Shown in pieces: positions 36,840 through 46,466 of a stretch of 64,000 nucleotides of DNA; the first letter of the stretch is position 1, and every line of letters begins with the position of its first letter. Origin of the DNA: Asticcacaulis sp. AC460 (GTDB lineage Bacteria > Pseudomonadota > Alphaproteobacteria > Caulobacterales > Caulobacteraceae); contig NZ_AWGD01000011.1 of assembly GCF_000495795.1 (NCBI RefSeq), positions 124,001-188,000 on the forward strand, in the 5' to 3' direction. Under the pieces are notes generated by a model. That model had not been told where the DNA came from. It did not search any database and saw nothing but the letters and a program-made list of their open reading frames with translations. Both the position numbers and the translations under genes were made by a program.

Positions 36840-38444
36840 TCACAGCGCTCGGTATTTGAAGTTTTTGAAGCGAGCTTCGCCGGTGCCGGTGGCGTAGAAG
36901 CCGGGCTTCAGCATCAGGAAGCCGCCGCGGACATTGTGGTGATAGCCCGAGACCTCCATGCCGCGGTCGAACCGCTTCCACGTCACGCCGTCCGAAGAGG
37001 TGTGGAAGCTGACGATATGGCGCTCGTTGCGCAGCCGCATCAGCATGCGTTTGCCGTAGGGATTGGCCGGGCGGCCACGCTCGATGCCGTACTGGTGGGT
37101 GATGAAGCGGTCCTTGTCGAAGCCCAGGCCGCAATAGAGCTTCTGATCGTAGAACAGCAGCAGGCCGGCGCGGGCGCCGTCGTCGATCTCGATCTCCATC
37201 TCGATCTCATAAGCCGGATCGCCAACCACGGTGATCAGCGGCGCCGAGGATGACGGCGCTTCGGCGGTGGCCGTCAGGTGCAGCACGCCGTTGTCGCGGC
37301 GGATGCGTTTGGCTTCATCGGCCGACGGGTTGAAGAAGTTCCACTGGATGCCGTACTTGTCTTTCGTGAAGTCATCGGACAGGGCAAAGCCATGGGGTTG
37401 CGCAGTGCCGCCCTTGGGTTTGGCGATGGGCTGCGACAGATCGCCGCCGCCGAAGTCGAACCAGCCGTCGTTCGACCAGGTGACCGGCGCCAGCAGGGTT
37501 TGTCTCCCCAGGGTCCACAGGCCGTTTTCATAGCCGTGATAGACGCCCCACCAATCGCCGGCAGGACCTTCGACCAGGGTGGCGTGGCCGCGCGACCACC
37601 ACTTTTCGTCCAGCGAGGTCGTGCGGACCAGAGGGTTGCGCGGGTGTTGCTCCCACGGCCCGTTTATGGATTTGGAGCGGGCGACGATGACCATATGGCC
37701 GGTGGGCGGACCGGCCGTGCCGCCGACGGCCAGGATCAGGTAGAAGTACTCACCGTGGCGGGTGACCTTGGGGCCTTCCGGGGCAAAGCCTTCGACGTCC
37801 CAGGTATCGGGGTAGCGCCACGGGTCGTAGACATGTTCGGGATTTGCGGTACGGGAGAGACCGTCATCGGAAAGGCGCACCCGGTCGCCGCCCGACAGGA
37901 ACAGCCAGCGCGAACCGTCTTCGCCGACCGCATGGCCGGGATCGATATGGGCTGGCAGGTCCAGGTCCATGGGGTCTGACCAGGGGCCTTTGATGTCGTC
38001 GGCCCAGATGACCCAGGAGGTGGTCTTGCTGTCCGGGGCGGTCGTCTTTTTGGTGGGGATATAGAGGTAGTAGCGGTTGTTGTGTTTGGTAAGTTCGGGC
38101 GCCCAGACCGAACCGATATTGCGCGTCAGGGCGGCCGTGATGGGCTGCCAGTTGATCAGGTCCTTCGAGTGCCAGATGACGAGCCCCGGATAGGCGTCAA
38201 AGGTCGAAAACGTCATGTAGTAGTCGGCACCGTCCTTCAGGATCGACGGATCCGGATGGTCGCCGGCCATGATCGGATTGAGGAACCGCCCGTCGCCCAG
38301 GTCGGCCTGGCGCTGGTTTTCGATTCCGCGGGCCCAGGTGGTGGGCTTGGCGGGCTCGGGGGCGGCTTGGGCGACGGCGGGCGTGCCGAACAGCAGGGCG
38401 CCGAGGCTGAAGGATTTAAGCGCATCGCGCCGGGTGTTGGACAT
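36840..38444 (-). CDS. Glycoside hydrolase family 43 protein with C-terminal beta-sandwich
   Basis: 534-residue exported enzyme, probably an arabinosidase or xylosidase acting on pectin or hemicellulose side chains. Twin-Arg type leader RRDALKSFSLGALLFGTPAVAQA. Five-bladed propeller with base Asp in DHPDPSILKDG, a middle WAPELTKHNN and acid Glu in VEGFAPEGPKV. A concanavalin-like domain follows from about residue 345 (FALSDDFTKDKYGIQWNF), as in xylosidases of this family. Flanked by palindromic repeats on both sides, so it may be transcribed separately. Confidence 0.88.
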   Translation of the reverse strand: MSNTRRDALKSFSLGALLFGTPAVAQAAPEPAKPTTWARGIENQRQADLGDGRFLNPIMAGDHPDPSILKDGADYYMTFSTFDAYPGLVIWHSKDLINWQPITAALTRNIGSVWAPELTKHNNRYYLYIPTKKTTAPDSKTTSWVIWADDIKGPWSDPMDLDLPAHIDPGHAVGEDGSRWLFLSGGDRVRLSDDGLSRTANPEHVYDPWRYPDTWDVEGFAPEGPKVTRHGEYFYLILAVGGTAGPPTGHMVIVARSKSINGPWEQHPRNPLVRTTSLDEKWWSRGHATLVEGPAGDWWGVYHGYENGLWTLGRQTLLAPVTWSNDGWFDFGGGDLSQPIAKPKGGTAQPHGFALSDDFTKDKYGIQWNFFNPSADEAKRIRRDNGVLHLTATAEAPSSSAPLITVVGDPAYEIEMEIEIDDGARAGLLLFYDQKLYCGLGFDKDRFITHQYGIERGRPANPYGKRMLMRLRNERHIVSFHTSSDGVTWKRFDRGMEVSGYHHNVRGGFLMLKPGFYATGTGEARFKNFKYRAL

Positions 38445-38568
38445 GTGGCATTTTCCTTAGTGGAATTTTCGTTGAGTTGGTGAAGCGGATTTTCCGGTCG
38501 CGGTATCTTCCCGCGCGAAGCGCATCCGAGTATCTACCGGGCCGTCGTGTTTGTGCGCGTAAACGCTG

Positions 38569-38710
38569 TCCATCTGGCTTATCTGGCTTATCTGTGGACA
38601 GCCCTCGCCGAGGTTCAAACGGATGGATGGTCGGCGTAAGGCCACCGCTGATCGTGCGAACGGAACCTTCTTTTTTTGGATCCACAGATAAGCCAGATAA
38701 GCCAGATGGA
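38569..38710. repeat. Intergenic element with 30-bp perfect inverted repeats (element B)
   Basis: Arms 38569-38598 and 38681-38710 are perfect complements of 30 bases, each containing two tandem TGGCTTATC units, around an 82-base centre. The left flank (CCCGCGCGAAGCGC, 38507-38520) matches the ends of element A1. The 38445-38821 gap holds only this element and a family C repeat; short open frames across it are by-products of the repeats. Confidence 0.82.
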
Positions 38711-38754
38711 TGGCGTCAGGGTCGGCCAGGCCTCGGGATAGCCCTACCTTCCTG

Positions 38755-38811
38755 TACCCCTCCACCGCTTCGCGGTCCCCCTCCCCACTTCGTAGGGAGG
38801 AGGGAGTTCGC
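38755..38811. repeat. Intergenic palindromic repeat, family C copy 2
   Basis: Same CCCCTCCACCGCTTCGCGGT start as copies 1 and 3, with a slightly changed second hairpin (CTCCCCACTTCGTAGGGAG). Lies just after the PL1 stop. Confidence 0.75.
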
Positions 38812-38821
38812 CCCCTCTCCT

Positions 38822-40063
38822 TCATGCGAGCCTCACAAAGTCTGTGTGTTGGAGAGTCTTTGGGTTGAAGGGACGGCGGGTGGAAGGGCGGACGGGGTAG
38901 CCGCCAGCGTCGGATTCGGAGTGGATGATGCGGCCGGTGCCAGCCTTCGCCGAGGCGATGATAGCCGCATCGATCGGGTCGCGGCTCCAGGGGCGAGCGC
39001 CAGCGTTGGCGTAGACATGGCGTTGGGTGTTGGCGATTGTTGTCAGGTTGGGCTGGGGCATCGAGCGGATAAAGGCTTTGGGGACGTAGGCGCCGCCTTC
39101 GTCGTAGCCGTCAGAACGGGCCTGGTAGTAGCCGATGATCGGGGCCGGTGAGCCGTCCGCGTAGGTGGCGATATTGTCCGCCGCGTGCAGCTCCAAGTCC
39201 CCTGCCCCGCCGAAGGTCAGCATGGCCAGGCCCGCCCGGGTGTCTAATCCGCCGCGCATGACATTGCCGCGCAGGACCATGCGGCCGGGCACCCGTTCGC
39301 GACCGGTCCATTGGTCTTCGACCAGCGTGTATTGCGAACAGGTATGGCCAGGATTGGCAAAGACATTACCCGTCACCACCGCCTGACCGCCGCCCTTGAC
39401 CAACGGATGACGCTCATTGTTGTTGGCGTAAAGATTGCCGGTGATGCGCACGCCAGTGACATTGTCGTGGATCAGGGAGCCCATCGAATGCGGCCCCTTG
39501 GCGTGGCTGGCGTCGTGCAGGCTGTTGGCCACGATGTTGTTGGAAAAGACGATGTCGTGCGAGGTGTTGCGCCGCCAATCCTCAAGCGTCGCGCCTTCAA
39601 AGCGCGGGCCGGAGGCCGAGAGCGCTTCGTCCACCGCCCAGGTCAGGCTGCAATGGTCGACGACGACATTGTAGGCCGAGGTGGTGGTCAGACCGTCGGG
39701 TTCGAAGCCGCTCCGTTTTGCCATGCCGGCCGTGCCGGGACGCACGGCGATATGACGGATGACGACATCGTGGGTGGCGACCGAGATACCGCCGCGGATC
39801 AGGGTGATGCCGGGGTCGGGCGCCGTTTCACCTGCCACGGTGACGAAGGGCTGGGTCAGTTTCAGGCTGGTCTTGTCGAGGTCGATGACGCCGCCGACCT
39901 CGAAGACGATGGTGCGCGGACCGGCTTCGTCGAGGGCGGCCTTCAGCGAGCCCGGCCCTTCGCGGTCGAGCGTGGTGACGCGCACGATCCGCGTCCCGGC
40001 CTGGGCCAGGCTCGGCAGGAGCAGACCTGCCGTCATTACCAGCAAGGCACGCCGATCGATCAC
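38822..40063 (-). CDS. Pectate lyase, PL1-like parallel beta-helix
   Basis: 413-residue exported protein with leader RRALLVMTAGLLLPSLAQA. Beta-helix features of PL1-type lyases: RTIVFEVGGVIDL, VTVAGETAPDPGITLIRGG, VVIRHIAVRPG, VVVDHCSLTWAVDEALS, SHDIVFSNNIVANSL and VRITGNLYANNNERHP. The start is GTG at 40063, overlapping the GH95 stop (GTGA). It is expected to cleave pectate outside the cytoplasm. Confidence 0.85.
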   Translation of the reverse strand: MIDRRALLVMTAGLLLPSLAQAGTRIVRVTTLDREGPGSLKAALDEAGPRTIVFEVGGVIDLDKTSLKLTQPFVTVAGETAPDPGITLIRGGISVATHDVVIRHIAVRPGTAGMAKRSGFEPDGLTTTSAYNVVVDHCSLTWAVDEALSASGPRFEGATLEDWRRNTSHDIVFSNNIVANSLHDASHAKGPHSMGSLIHDNVTGVRITGNLYANNNERHPLVKGGGQAVVTGNVFANPGHTCSQYTLVEDQWTGRERVPGRMVLRGNVMRGGLDTRAGLAMLTFGGAGDLELHAADNIATYADGSPAPIIGYYQARSDGYDEGGAYVPKAFIRSMPQPNLTTIANTQRHVYANAGARPWSRDPIDAAIIASAKAGTGRIIHSESDAGGYPVRPSTRRPFNPKTLQHTDFVRLA

Positions 40064-42411
40064 AGCCGCACCAGTCCTTTGCCGTTCAGGCCGAAGACGG
40101 CCGTTTCACCGGCTTTCAACGCCAGGGGTTGCGTCTGCCCGTCGTAGACCAGGGCGGCCTTTTCGCCGAACGCCGAGGTCAGGGTGACGCGGTCGGCTTT
40201 GCCGTCCTTCCAGGCGATGTCGAGGGTGAAGCCGCCGCGCGCCTTCAGGCCGGTGATACGGCCCGACGGCCAGGCTTTCGGCAGGGCGGGGAGTATCTGG
40301 ATTTCGCCGTCGTAGGATTGCAGCAGCATCTCGGTCATGCCCGACGTGCCGCCGAAATTGCCGTCGATCTGGAACGGCGGGTGGGCGTCGAACATGTTGG
40401 GATAGGTCCGTTCCGGCCCCAGCAACAGCTTCAGGATGGAATGGGCGCGATCACCCTCGCTCAGGCGCGACCACAGGTTCAGCCGCCACGCTATGGCCCA
40501 GCCGGTCGACAGATCACCGCGCTGATCCAGCGAGACCTTGGCGGCCTGGGCCAGGTCCGGAGTCTTGCGCAGGCTGATCTGGCTGGACGGAAAGGCGCCG
40601 TAGAGGTGCGAGACGTGGCGGTGATGCGGGTCACCGGCCTCGGCGTCCCAGTCCTCCTGCCATTCCTGGAGTTGACCTGCCTTGCCGATCTTGTTGGGGG
40701 CGAGTTGGGTGCGCAGGGCGGCGACTTCGCCACGGAAAGCCTTGTCGGTTTTCAGGATCTCGGCGGCTTTGATGGTGTTGGCGAACAGGTCGCGGATGAT
40801 CTGCATATCCATGGTGGGGCCAGCACAGATCGAGGTGCCGAACTTGTGGCGGTTCTCCGGCGACATGGAGGGCGCGGTGACCATGAAGCCGCTGTGCGGA
40901 TCCTTGACAAGGGTGTCGACGAAGAACAGCGACGCGCCCTTGAGCAGCGGGTAGATGTCCTTCAGGTAGGCCCGGTCGCGGCCATAGTCGTAACGGTCCC
41001 AAAGGTGCAGGCACAGCCACGCACCTCCCGTCGGCCAGGTGCCGTAGAAGGCGGAATCGATCGGTCCGGTCGCCCGCCACAGGTCGGTATTGTGGTGCGT
41101 CACCCAACCGCGCGCACCGTACATGATGCGGGCCGTCTCCCCACCGGTGATGGCCAGGTCCTTGACCATCTGGATCAGGGGCTCAACCATCTCCGGCAGG
41201 GCGGTCGGCTCGGCCGGCCAGTAGTTCATTTCGGTGTTGATGTTGATGGTGTACTTGCCGCCCCACGGCGCATTCAGCTTCTCGTTCCACAGGCCCTGGA
41301 GATTGGCCGGCTGGGTGCCCGGCCGCGAGCACGAAATCAGCAGGTAGCGGCCGTACTGGAAGTACAGGGCGGCCAAAGCGGGATCGTCCTGGACCAGAGA
41401 TTTGGCGATACGGTCGTTGGTGGCCAGATCGGCAAATTCATTGCGGCCGAGGTCGAAGGTGACGCGGCCGAACAGCTTTTTGTGGGCAGCGATATGGTCG
41501 GCCAGGATTGTGTCGTAGGGGCGTTGGACGGCGGCGGCGATCTGGGCTTTGGTGATGGCGGCAGGGTCGCCCGAAACATCGCGGAAGTTTTTATAGTTGG
41601 TAGCCGCCGCCATGTAGACGGTCACGCTGTCGGCGTTTGCGACGATCAGTTCGTCATGGCCGGTGGTTTGTTGTCCGCCCTGGGCGACCACCCTGACCCG
41701 GCTTTCGAAGCGAAGGGCGCCTTCGATGCCATTATGCGGGCCGTTGCGGCCTTTGAGTACGATGTCCTGAGGGGATTCGATTGTGACGGCGGCCTGCTGC
41801 GGGCTTTCGAAAGCGAGCTGGAAGCCGATCTTGCCGGGCTGGTCGGCCGTCAGGCGCATGACCATCACTTGGTCGATCGGCGAGACAAAGGTTTCGCGGG
41901 TAAAGCGGGTGCCGTTCTGGGTGTAGGTCACGGTGGAGACGGCGCGTTCCAGGTCCAGTTCACGGCGGTAGTTGGAGGCGTTCGACGAGACGCCGAAGAT
42001 CAGGCTGAGTTCGCCGATCGTCTGGTACGACACCTGGCGCATGGGGTTGGCCATGCGTTTGGCCTGGATCAGTTCCTGGGCCTTCAGGTATTCGCCGGCA
42101 AAGATCAGATTGCGCACTTCCGGCAGGGCGGCCAGGGCTTCGGGGTTGGCCGGCTGGTAAGGGCTGCCGGCGTAGATGGTGTCTTCGTTCAGTTGCAGCC
42201 GTTCGCGGGCGACGCCGCCGAACACCATGGCGCCAAGCCGGCCGTTGCCCAGCGGCAGGGCTTCGGTCCATTCGATGGCGGGCTGTTTGTACCACAGCAC
42301 CAGGTCGCGGGGCGGGGTTTGGCCGCGCGCCGGCAAGGCTGCGGCGACGGCAGATGCGGCAGCCAGTTGGAGTGCGGAACGGCGAGTAAGGCGGGGCATG
42401 GGCACTTTCAT
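40060..42411 (-). CDS. Glycoside hydrolase family 95 protein (alpha-L-fucosidase/galactosidase type)
   Basis: 783-residue exported enzyme with twin-Arg leader RLTRRSALQLAAASAVAAALPARG. Family features: WTEALPLGNGRLGAMVFGG and LNEDTIYAGSP at the N-terminus, NINTEMNYWPAEPTALPEM in the barrel and FQIDGNFGGTSGMTEMLLQS late. GH95 members release terminal alpha-L-fucose or alpha-L-galactose, sugars found on rhamnogalacturonan II and xyloglucan. No clear Shine-Dalgarno precedes either ATG 42411 or ATG 42399, so the start is uncertain. A short symmetric site (CATACATAGTATG) overlaps the start. Translationally coupled to the PL1 gene. Confidence 0.88.
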   Translation of the reverse strand: MKVPMPRLTRRSALQLAAASAVAAALPARGQTPPRDLVLWYKQPAIEWTEALPLGNGRLGAMVFGGVARERLQLNEDTIYAGSPYQPANPEALAALPEVRNLIFAGEYLKAQELIQAKRMANPMRQVSYQTIGELSLIFGVSSNASNYRRELDLERAVSTVTYTQNGTRFTRETFVSPIDQVMVMRLTADQPGKIGFQLAFESPQQAAVTIESPQDIVLKGRNGPHNGIEGALRFESRVRVVAQGGQQTTGHDELIVANADSVTVYMAAATNYKNFRDVSGDPAAITKAQIAAAVQRPYDTILADHIAAHKKLFGRVTFDLGRNEFADLATNDRIAKSLVQDDPALAALYFQYGRYLLISCSRPGTQPANLQGLWNEKLNAPWGGKYTININTEMNYWPAEPTALPEMVEPLIQMVKDLAITGGETARIMYGARGWVTHHNTDLWRATGPIDSAFYGTWPTGGAWLCLHLWDRYDYGRDRAYLKDIYPLLKGASLFFVDTLVKDPHSGFMVTAPSMSPENRHKFGTSICAGPTMDMQIIRDLFANTIKAAEILKTDKAFRGEVAALRTQLAPNKIGKAGQLQEWQEDWDAEAGDPHHRHVSHLYGAFPSSQISLRKTPDLAQAAKVSLDQRGDLSTGWAIAWRLNLWSRLSEGDRAHSILKLLLGPERTYPNMFDAHPPFQIDGNFGGTSGMTEMLLQSYDGEIQILPALPKAWPSGRITGLKARGGFTLDIAWKDGKADRVTLTSAFGEKAALVYDGQTQPLALKAGETAVFGLNGKGLVRL

Positions 42412-42490
42412 ACTATGTATGACTTTTGGTTTGGTATGAATTTCGGGCGAAATGGCCTTCGCCTGAAATACACGGTCGATGCCTGTAAGA

Positions 42491-42540
42491 TACCCCTCCA
42501 CCGCTTCGCGGTCCCCCTCCCCACTTCGTGGAGAGGAGAA
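42491..42540. repeat. Intergenic palindromic repeat, family C copy 3
   Basis: About 50 bases identical to 36751-36801. It lies within the 42412-42751 gap between the receptor terminator and the GH95 start; the rest of that gap is terminator and leader. Confidence 0.75.
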
Positions 42541-42564
42541 GAAAGGACTATCTCGGTTCCACTC

Positions 42565-42600
42565 AAAAAAAGGGCGGGCGGGTTGGGCAACCCGCCCGCC
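42565..42600 (-). terminator. Rho-independent terminator after large TonB receptor
   Basis: Read on the minus strand: GGCGGGCGGGTT, loop GCCC, AACCCGCCCGCC, then a run of seven T (+ strand A run at 42565-42571). This is a textbook stem plus T-tract, 150 bases after the receptor stop. It implies that GH95 and the genes after it have their own promoter. Confidence 0.88.
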
Positions 42601-42673
42601 TGAGTGGCCAGCTTGTCTAGGAATGTCGCATTCCACAACGGGGAGCTGGATCTGGAGAACGGTAGAAAAGACC

Positions 42674-42743
42674 GGCTGGGGCGCCCCGGTGGCCCCAGCC
42701 CGGCAAGAAAGACTGCGGTACCGGGAGACGGACACCGCAGTCT
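42674..42743 (-). terminator. Two consecutive hairpins after receptor stop
   Basis: AGACTGCGGT (42710-42719) pairs with ACCGCAGTCT (42734-42743). GGCTGGGGC (42674-42682) pairs with GCCCCAGCC (42692-42700), followed on the minus strand by GGTCTTTTCT. Possible partial terminator or RNA-stabilising structure. Confidence 0.5.
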
Positions 42744-42751
42744 GGGAAAGC

Positions 42752-45700
42752 CTAGTACTTGTAACGCAGGCCCAGGGTGATGGTCCGGCCGGTCGAGCCG
42801 TACTGAGTCACCACAGGCTGGTCGTAGGCGTAGCGGTTGGTCGTCTGGTTGGTCATGTTCAGGCCTTCCAGGGTGACCGTCCAGTGCGGCGCCGGATTGT
42901 AGCTGATCGCGAAGTCGACGTTCAGCGTCCCTTCCGAACCGCCGAACTCGTTCATCAGCGGACCGTCGCACGGCGTGCCGTCGGCATTCAGGCCGACCGC
43001 ACAGGCGCCCGATGCGATCGGGTAGGTCGTGTAATAACCCTTGCGCTGGGCGGCCGAGACACGGGCGCTGAGCTTTTCGGTTTCATAGTAGAAGGTCAGG
43101 TTGATGGCGTCCGGCGAGGCATTGAGCCACGGACCATTGCCGTAGGTCGGCGCCTTGGTGACCACGCCCGTCGTCGCGTTGACCGTGCCCGGATCCAGGA
43201 TATAGGTCAGCTCGGAATCAATGTGCGTCATGTTGAACTGCACGCCGGTGTGGCTGAGCAGGCCCGGCAGGAAGTTGAAGTCCTGCTGGTAGCTGAATTC
43301 CCAGCCCTGCAGCGAGCCGCCCGGCGCATCGCTGACCTGGCGGGCCAGGAAGGGACGGTCATCGCTGACGTAGGCGATCTGGTCGGGATCGGTGAACTGC
43401 AGCTTCAGCGCATCGATGGCTTCGGCATCCAGGAAGGTCGACAGCGGCGCCGAGTACAGGATGGTCTGAGGGTAGGAGTCGATGTCCTTTTTGAACAGCG
43501 ACAGCGACAGCAGGCCGTTCTTGGCGAAGTACCATTCGGCGGCCAGGTCGTAGGCCGTGGCGCGGAAGGGCTTCAGCTTGGGGTTACCGACGGTGAGCGT
43601 GCCGCCCGCCGCTTCGCCGCCCGCCGCCGGGACGCTGATCGCCGACACGGCCGGCGACAGGTTGACCAGTTGCGGACGGGCCATGACCTTGGAGGCACCG
43701 GCGCGGATATAGAGGTCGTCCATGACTTCCCAGGCTACGTTCATCGACGGCAGCACATCGTCATACTTGTTGGTGCCGAAGATGTGGCGGCCGGCCGTGG
43801 TTTCGCCCTGGGACAGAACCTCGGTCGAGACCTGGCGGACACCGATATTGCCGAACAGGTTGCGGCCCAGGATGTCGTGCTTGAAGTTCAGCTGGCCGTA
43901 GACGCCTTGCGTCTCTTCGGCCACCGTGAAGCTGGCCGTGCGGTTGCGCTTGCGGGTGATGCGGAAGTCGCCGTACTTGTTGACGCAGTTGCAGTCGAAG
44001 CCGAAGACCGACGAGAAGGCTTCGATCGACGGGGCGCGGAACGCGGTCGGCGTGCCTTCGGAGACCTCCAGGCCGTCACCGAAGTCGATGACGCGGCTTA
44101 AGGAATCGACCGAGACCTTGGCTTCCTTTTCGGTCGGGTTTAGCAGGTCGCTGTTGCGTTCGAACTGGTTGGTCGAGAAGCCGTACTTGCGGGTCACCGC
44201 GCCGAACTTGAACGAGAAGGTGTCGTTGATGTCCCAGGTGAAGTCCGCCTTGGCGCCTTCGTAGGTGTTTTCGGTATCGCGGATATAGTTGCGCATACCC
44301 GAGAAGCCCTTGATGATGCCCCACTTGGACGCATCGGTCAGGTCGAATCCCGGGTTGAAGGTCGGCATGTCGCCGCCGGCGCGTTCGTCGTAGGTGAAGA
44401 CTTCCGGACGGTCCATCGAATTGAACTCGACCAGCAGGCCCTGATAGTGGTTGAACGACTTCGAGGCACCCACCGTGATATCGGCGCGGAAGTTATCCGT
44501 GAAGGCGTGGGTCAGGTTGAACGAAACCTGGTTGAATTCGGTGCTGTATTGGCCACGGTCGGCGGCGGAGCGCCAGTCGATGTTGCTGAGCTTCAGGTAG
44601 TCGGCATTGTTGTTGGTGACGTGGGCATCCAACACCTTGACCGCCGGCCGGCCGATCAGCGCATCGCGGAAGGCCATGCCGTTGGTCGAGGCGATATAGC
44701 CGGGCGACGCCGTGCTGTTGAAATAGTCGTAGGGGTCGAGGTTGAACGGGTTGTAGCTGAACTGAGTGCCGGCGACGAGCGTCGTGCCGTTCATCTGCTG
44801 GCCGCAGTCCTGGCCGGGCGCCAGGTCGGTTTCGGTCGCTGCGGTGCACAGGCCGGGATAGAAGCCGCGCTTGGTGGCCACCGCCGTGCCGGCGTTCGCC
44901 GTGTTGAAGCCGGCATTGGTGTTGTTGCGGTTCAGGCCGACGCTGGACACCTGGTAGATGGTCGATTTGTTGTCGAACTTCGAATAGAGGCCGTCGATGG
45001 TCAGGCGGGTGCGGGGCGCCAGCTGGATCTGGAACGAGGCCGTGACGCCCAGGCGCTTCTGCTCCAGGTCCTGCTGCTCGATCGAGCCCAGGGCCGGGAA
45101 CTTGACGACCGAGTTGTTACAGCCGGGCTGAACCGCCGTGGTGTTGGTGGACGCTGCGGCGCAGCCCGGATACAGGGTGGCATAGGCCGTCGGGTCGGAG
45201 CCGGTCTGGGCGGCGATTACCGCCGGATTGGTGATGACGCTGCCGAAGGTGGTGCCGGCAGGTGCTGCGAAACCGGCGCGGCCGGGGATTTCGTTGCCGG
45301 CCCAGGTGGTGCCGCGATAGGTGTAGTCCGAGCTGCCCGGACCGCGGCGGAACTGGTCGTTTTCGGAGACCTTTTCCGAATAGGCGACCGAGGCCAGGAA
45401 GCCCATCTTGCCGTCGTACCAGCGCTTGGAGAACAGGCCGGTGATCCGCGGGCTGTTGGTGCCGCCGTTGCTGTTATAGGCGTTCTGGACCGACACGGCG
45501 AAGGCGCCGTCCTTATAGTCGAACGGGCGGCCGGTCTGCAGGTCGACCGTGGCGCCCAGGCTGCCTTCGTCGGTTTCGGCCGAGGCCGTCTTGCGCACGG
45601 TCAGCGAGTTAAACAGTTCCGAGGCGAAGGTGTTGAAGTCGAAGGCGCGCGAGCGGTTCGGCGTCGAGCCGGCGTCATTAGCGCCCGCCGTCGACAGGGC

Positions 45701-46087
45701 TTCCAGGTTGTTGATGCGGACGCGGGTGAAATCGCCGCCCAGGCCGCGCACGCTGATCTGACGGCCTTCGCCGTTGTCGCGATCGATCGAGATGCCCGGG
45801 ATGCGCTGAAGCGATTCCGCCAGGTTGGCGTCGGGGAAGTCGGCGATGTCGTCGGCATTGATGGCGTCGAGCATGACGTCGGCATTGCGCTTCTTGCTGA
45901 GCGCGCTGCGCAGAGAGGCGCGATAGCCGGTGACGACGACGACATCGTCAGCCGCAGCAGCGGGCGCGGCGGCGGGCGCATTTTGGGCCTGAACGGCGCC
46001 GGGCAGGAGGCCCGCAACCGTTAGCGCTAACACTGAAGCTCCGAAGAGTTGAACCCTGCTCCCCGAGCGGATGGCATTCCGTTTCAT
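42752..46087 (-). CDS. Large TonB-dependent receptor, Caulobacter type
   Basis: 1111-residue outer-membrane receptor with a leader ending LLPGAVQA. After an Ala/Pro linker comes DDVVVVTGYRASLRSAL, then the plug with FPDANLAESLQRIPGISID, GRQISVRGLGGDFTRVRINN and the family's C-terminal RTITLGLRYKY. Receptors of this type in Caulobacterales import oligosaccharides, and the surrounding pectin genes suggest a pectin fragment. The start ATG 46087 has AGGAAGAACATC before it. A palindromic operator-like site lies 55-85 bases upstream and a strong terminator follows. Confidence 0.9.
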   Translation of the reverse strand: MKRNAIRSGSRVQLFGASVLALTVAGLLPGAVQAQNAPAAAPAAAADDVVVVTGYRASLRSALSKKRNADVMLDAINADDIADFPDANLAESLQRIPGISIDRDNGEGRQISVRGLGGDFTRVRINNLEALSTAGANDAGSTPNRSRAFDFNTFASELFNSLTVRKTASAETDEGSLGATVDLQTGRPFDYKDGAFAVSVQNAYNSNGGTNSPRITGLFSKRWYDGKMGFLASVAYSEKVSENDQFRRGPGSSDYTYRGTTWAGNEIPGRAGFAAPAGTTFGSVITNPAVIAAQTGSDPTAYATLYPGCAAASTNTTAVQPGCNNSVVKFPALGSIEQQDLEQKRLGVTASFQIQLAPRTRLTIDGLYSKFDNKSTIYQVSSVGLNRNNTNAGFNTANAGTAVATKRGFYPGLCTAATETDLAPGQDCGQQMNGTTLVAGTQFSYNPFNLDPYDYFNSTASPGYIASTNGMAFRDALIGRPAVKVLDAHVTNNNADYLKLSNIDWRSAADRGQYSTEFNQVSFNLTHAFTDNFRADITVGASKSFNHYQGLLVEFNSMDRPEVFTYDERAGGDMPTFNPGFDLTDASKWGIIKGFSGMRNYIRDTENTYEGAKADFTWDINDTFSFKFGAVTRKYGFSTNQFERNSDLLNPTEKEAKVSVDSLSRVIDFGDGLEVSEGTPTAFRAPSIEAFSSVFGFDCNCVNKYGDFRITRKRNRTASFTVAEETQGVYGQLNFKHDILGRNLFGNIGVRQVSTEVLSQGETTAGRHIFGTNKYDDVLPSMNVAWEVMDDLYIRAGASKVMARPQLVNLSPAVSAISVPAAGGEAAGGTLTVGNPKLKPFRATAYDLAAEWYFAKNGLLSLSLFKKDIDSYPQTILYSAPLSTFLDAEAIDALKLQFTDPDQIAYVSDDRPFLARQVSDAPGGSLQGWEFSYQQDFNFLPGLLSHTGVQFNMTHIDSELTYILDPGTVNATTGVVTKAPTYGNGPWLNASPDAINLTFYYETEKLSARVSAAQRKGYYTTYPIASGACAVGLNADGTPCDGPLMNEFGGSEGTLNVDFAISYNPAPHWTVTLEGLNMTNQTTNRYAYDQPVVTQYGSTGRTITLGLRYKY

Positions 46088-46141
46088 GATGTTCTTCCTG
46101 GTTTTTCCTGCGTGGCGATGCCTGCCACTTTTTTGTTTGGC

Positions 46142-46172
46142 AATGACACCGGGGTCAGACACCGGTGTCATT
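46142..46172. promoter_or_regulatory. Palindromic operator candidate upstream of large receptor
   Basis: AATGACACCGG (46142-46152) and CCGGTGTCATT (46162-46172) form an 11-bp perfect inverted pair. Nested in it is the 12-bp palindrome GACACCGGTGTC (46158-46169). The form suits a LacI- or GntR-type sugar regulator. The remainder of the 46088-46466 gap is AT-rich leader and promoter DNA without genes. Confidence 0.6.
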
Positions 46173-46466
46173 TGTCGACCTATTAGCACATTCTTCGGAA
46201 ACGGAAATAGAAAATGAGCATTTTGCTATGTTGCTGCGCAATTTTGCGCGATTCAGAGCGTCTACGTGGCAAAATCGTCACAAATAGCGGAACAATTATG
46301 AATATAAAAATAATTCTATACTTATTTTATGCTTGCAACGCCAATCGCCCTTTGCGCTAAAAGCACAAAGGTTATCTCATTTTCGCCACTTTGAGCGGCG
46401 AAGCGCGAATTTTACTTACGGCCGGCGAATTTCGTCATGTCATGCGCATGTCCAAAATGCCTTCCG

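Noticed and set aside
38457-38825. Minus-strand frame across element B
   Set aside because: Translates the inverted repeat and a family C repeat; no domain and no independent support.
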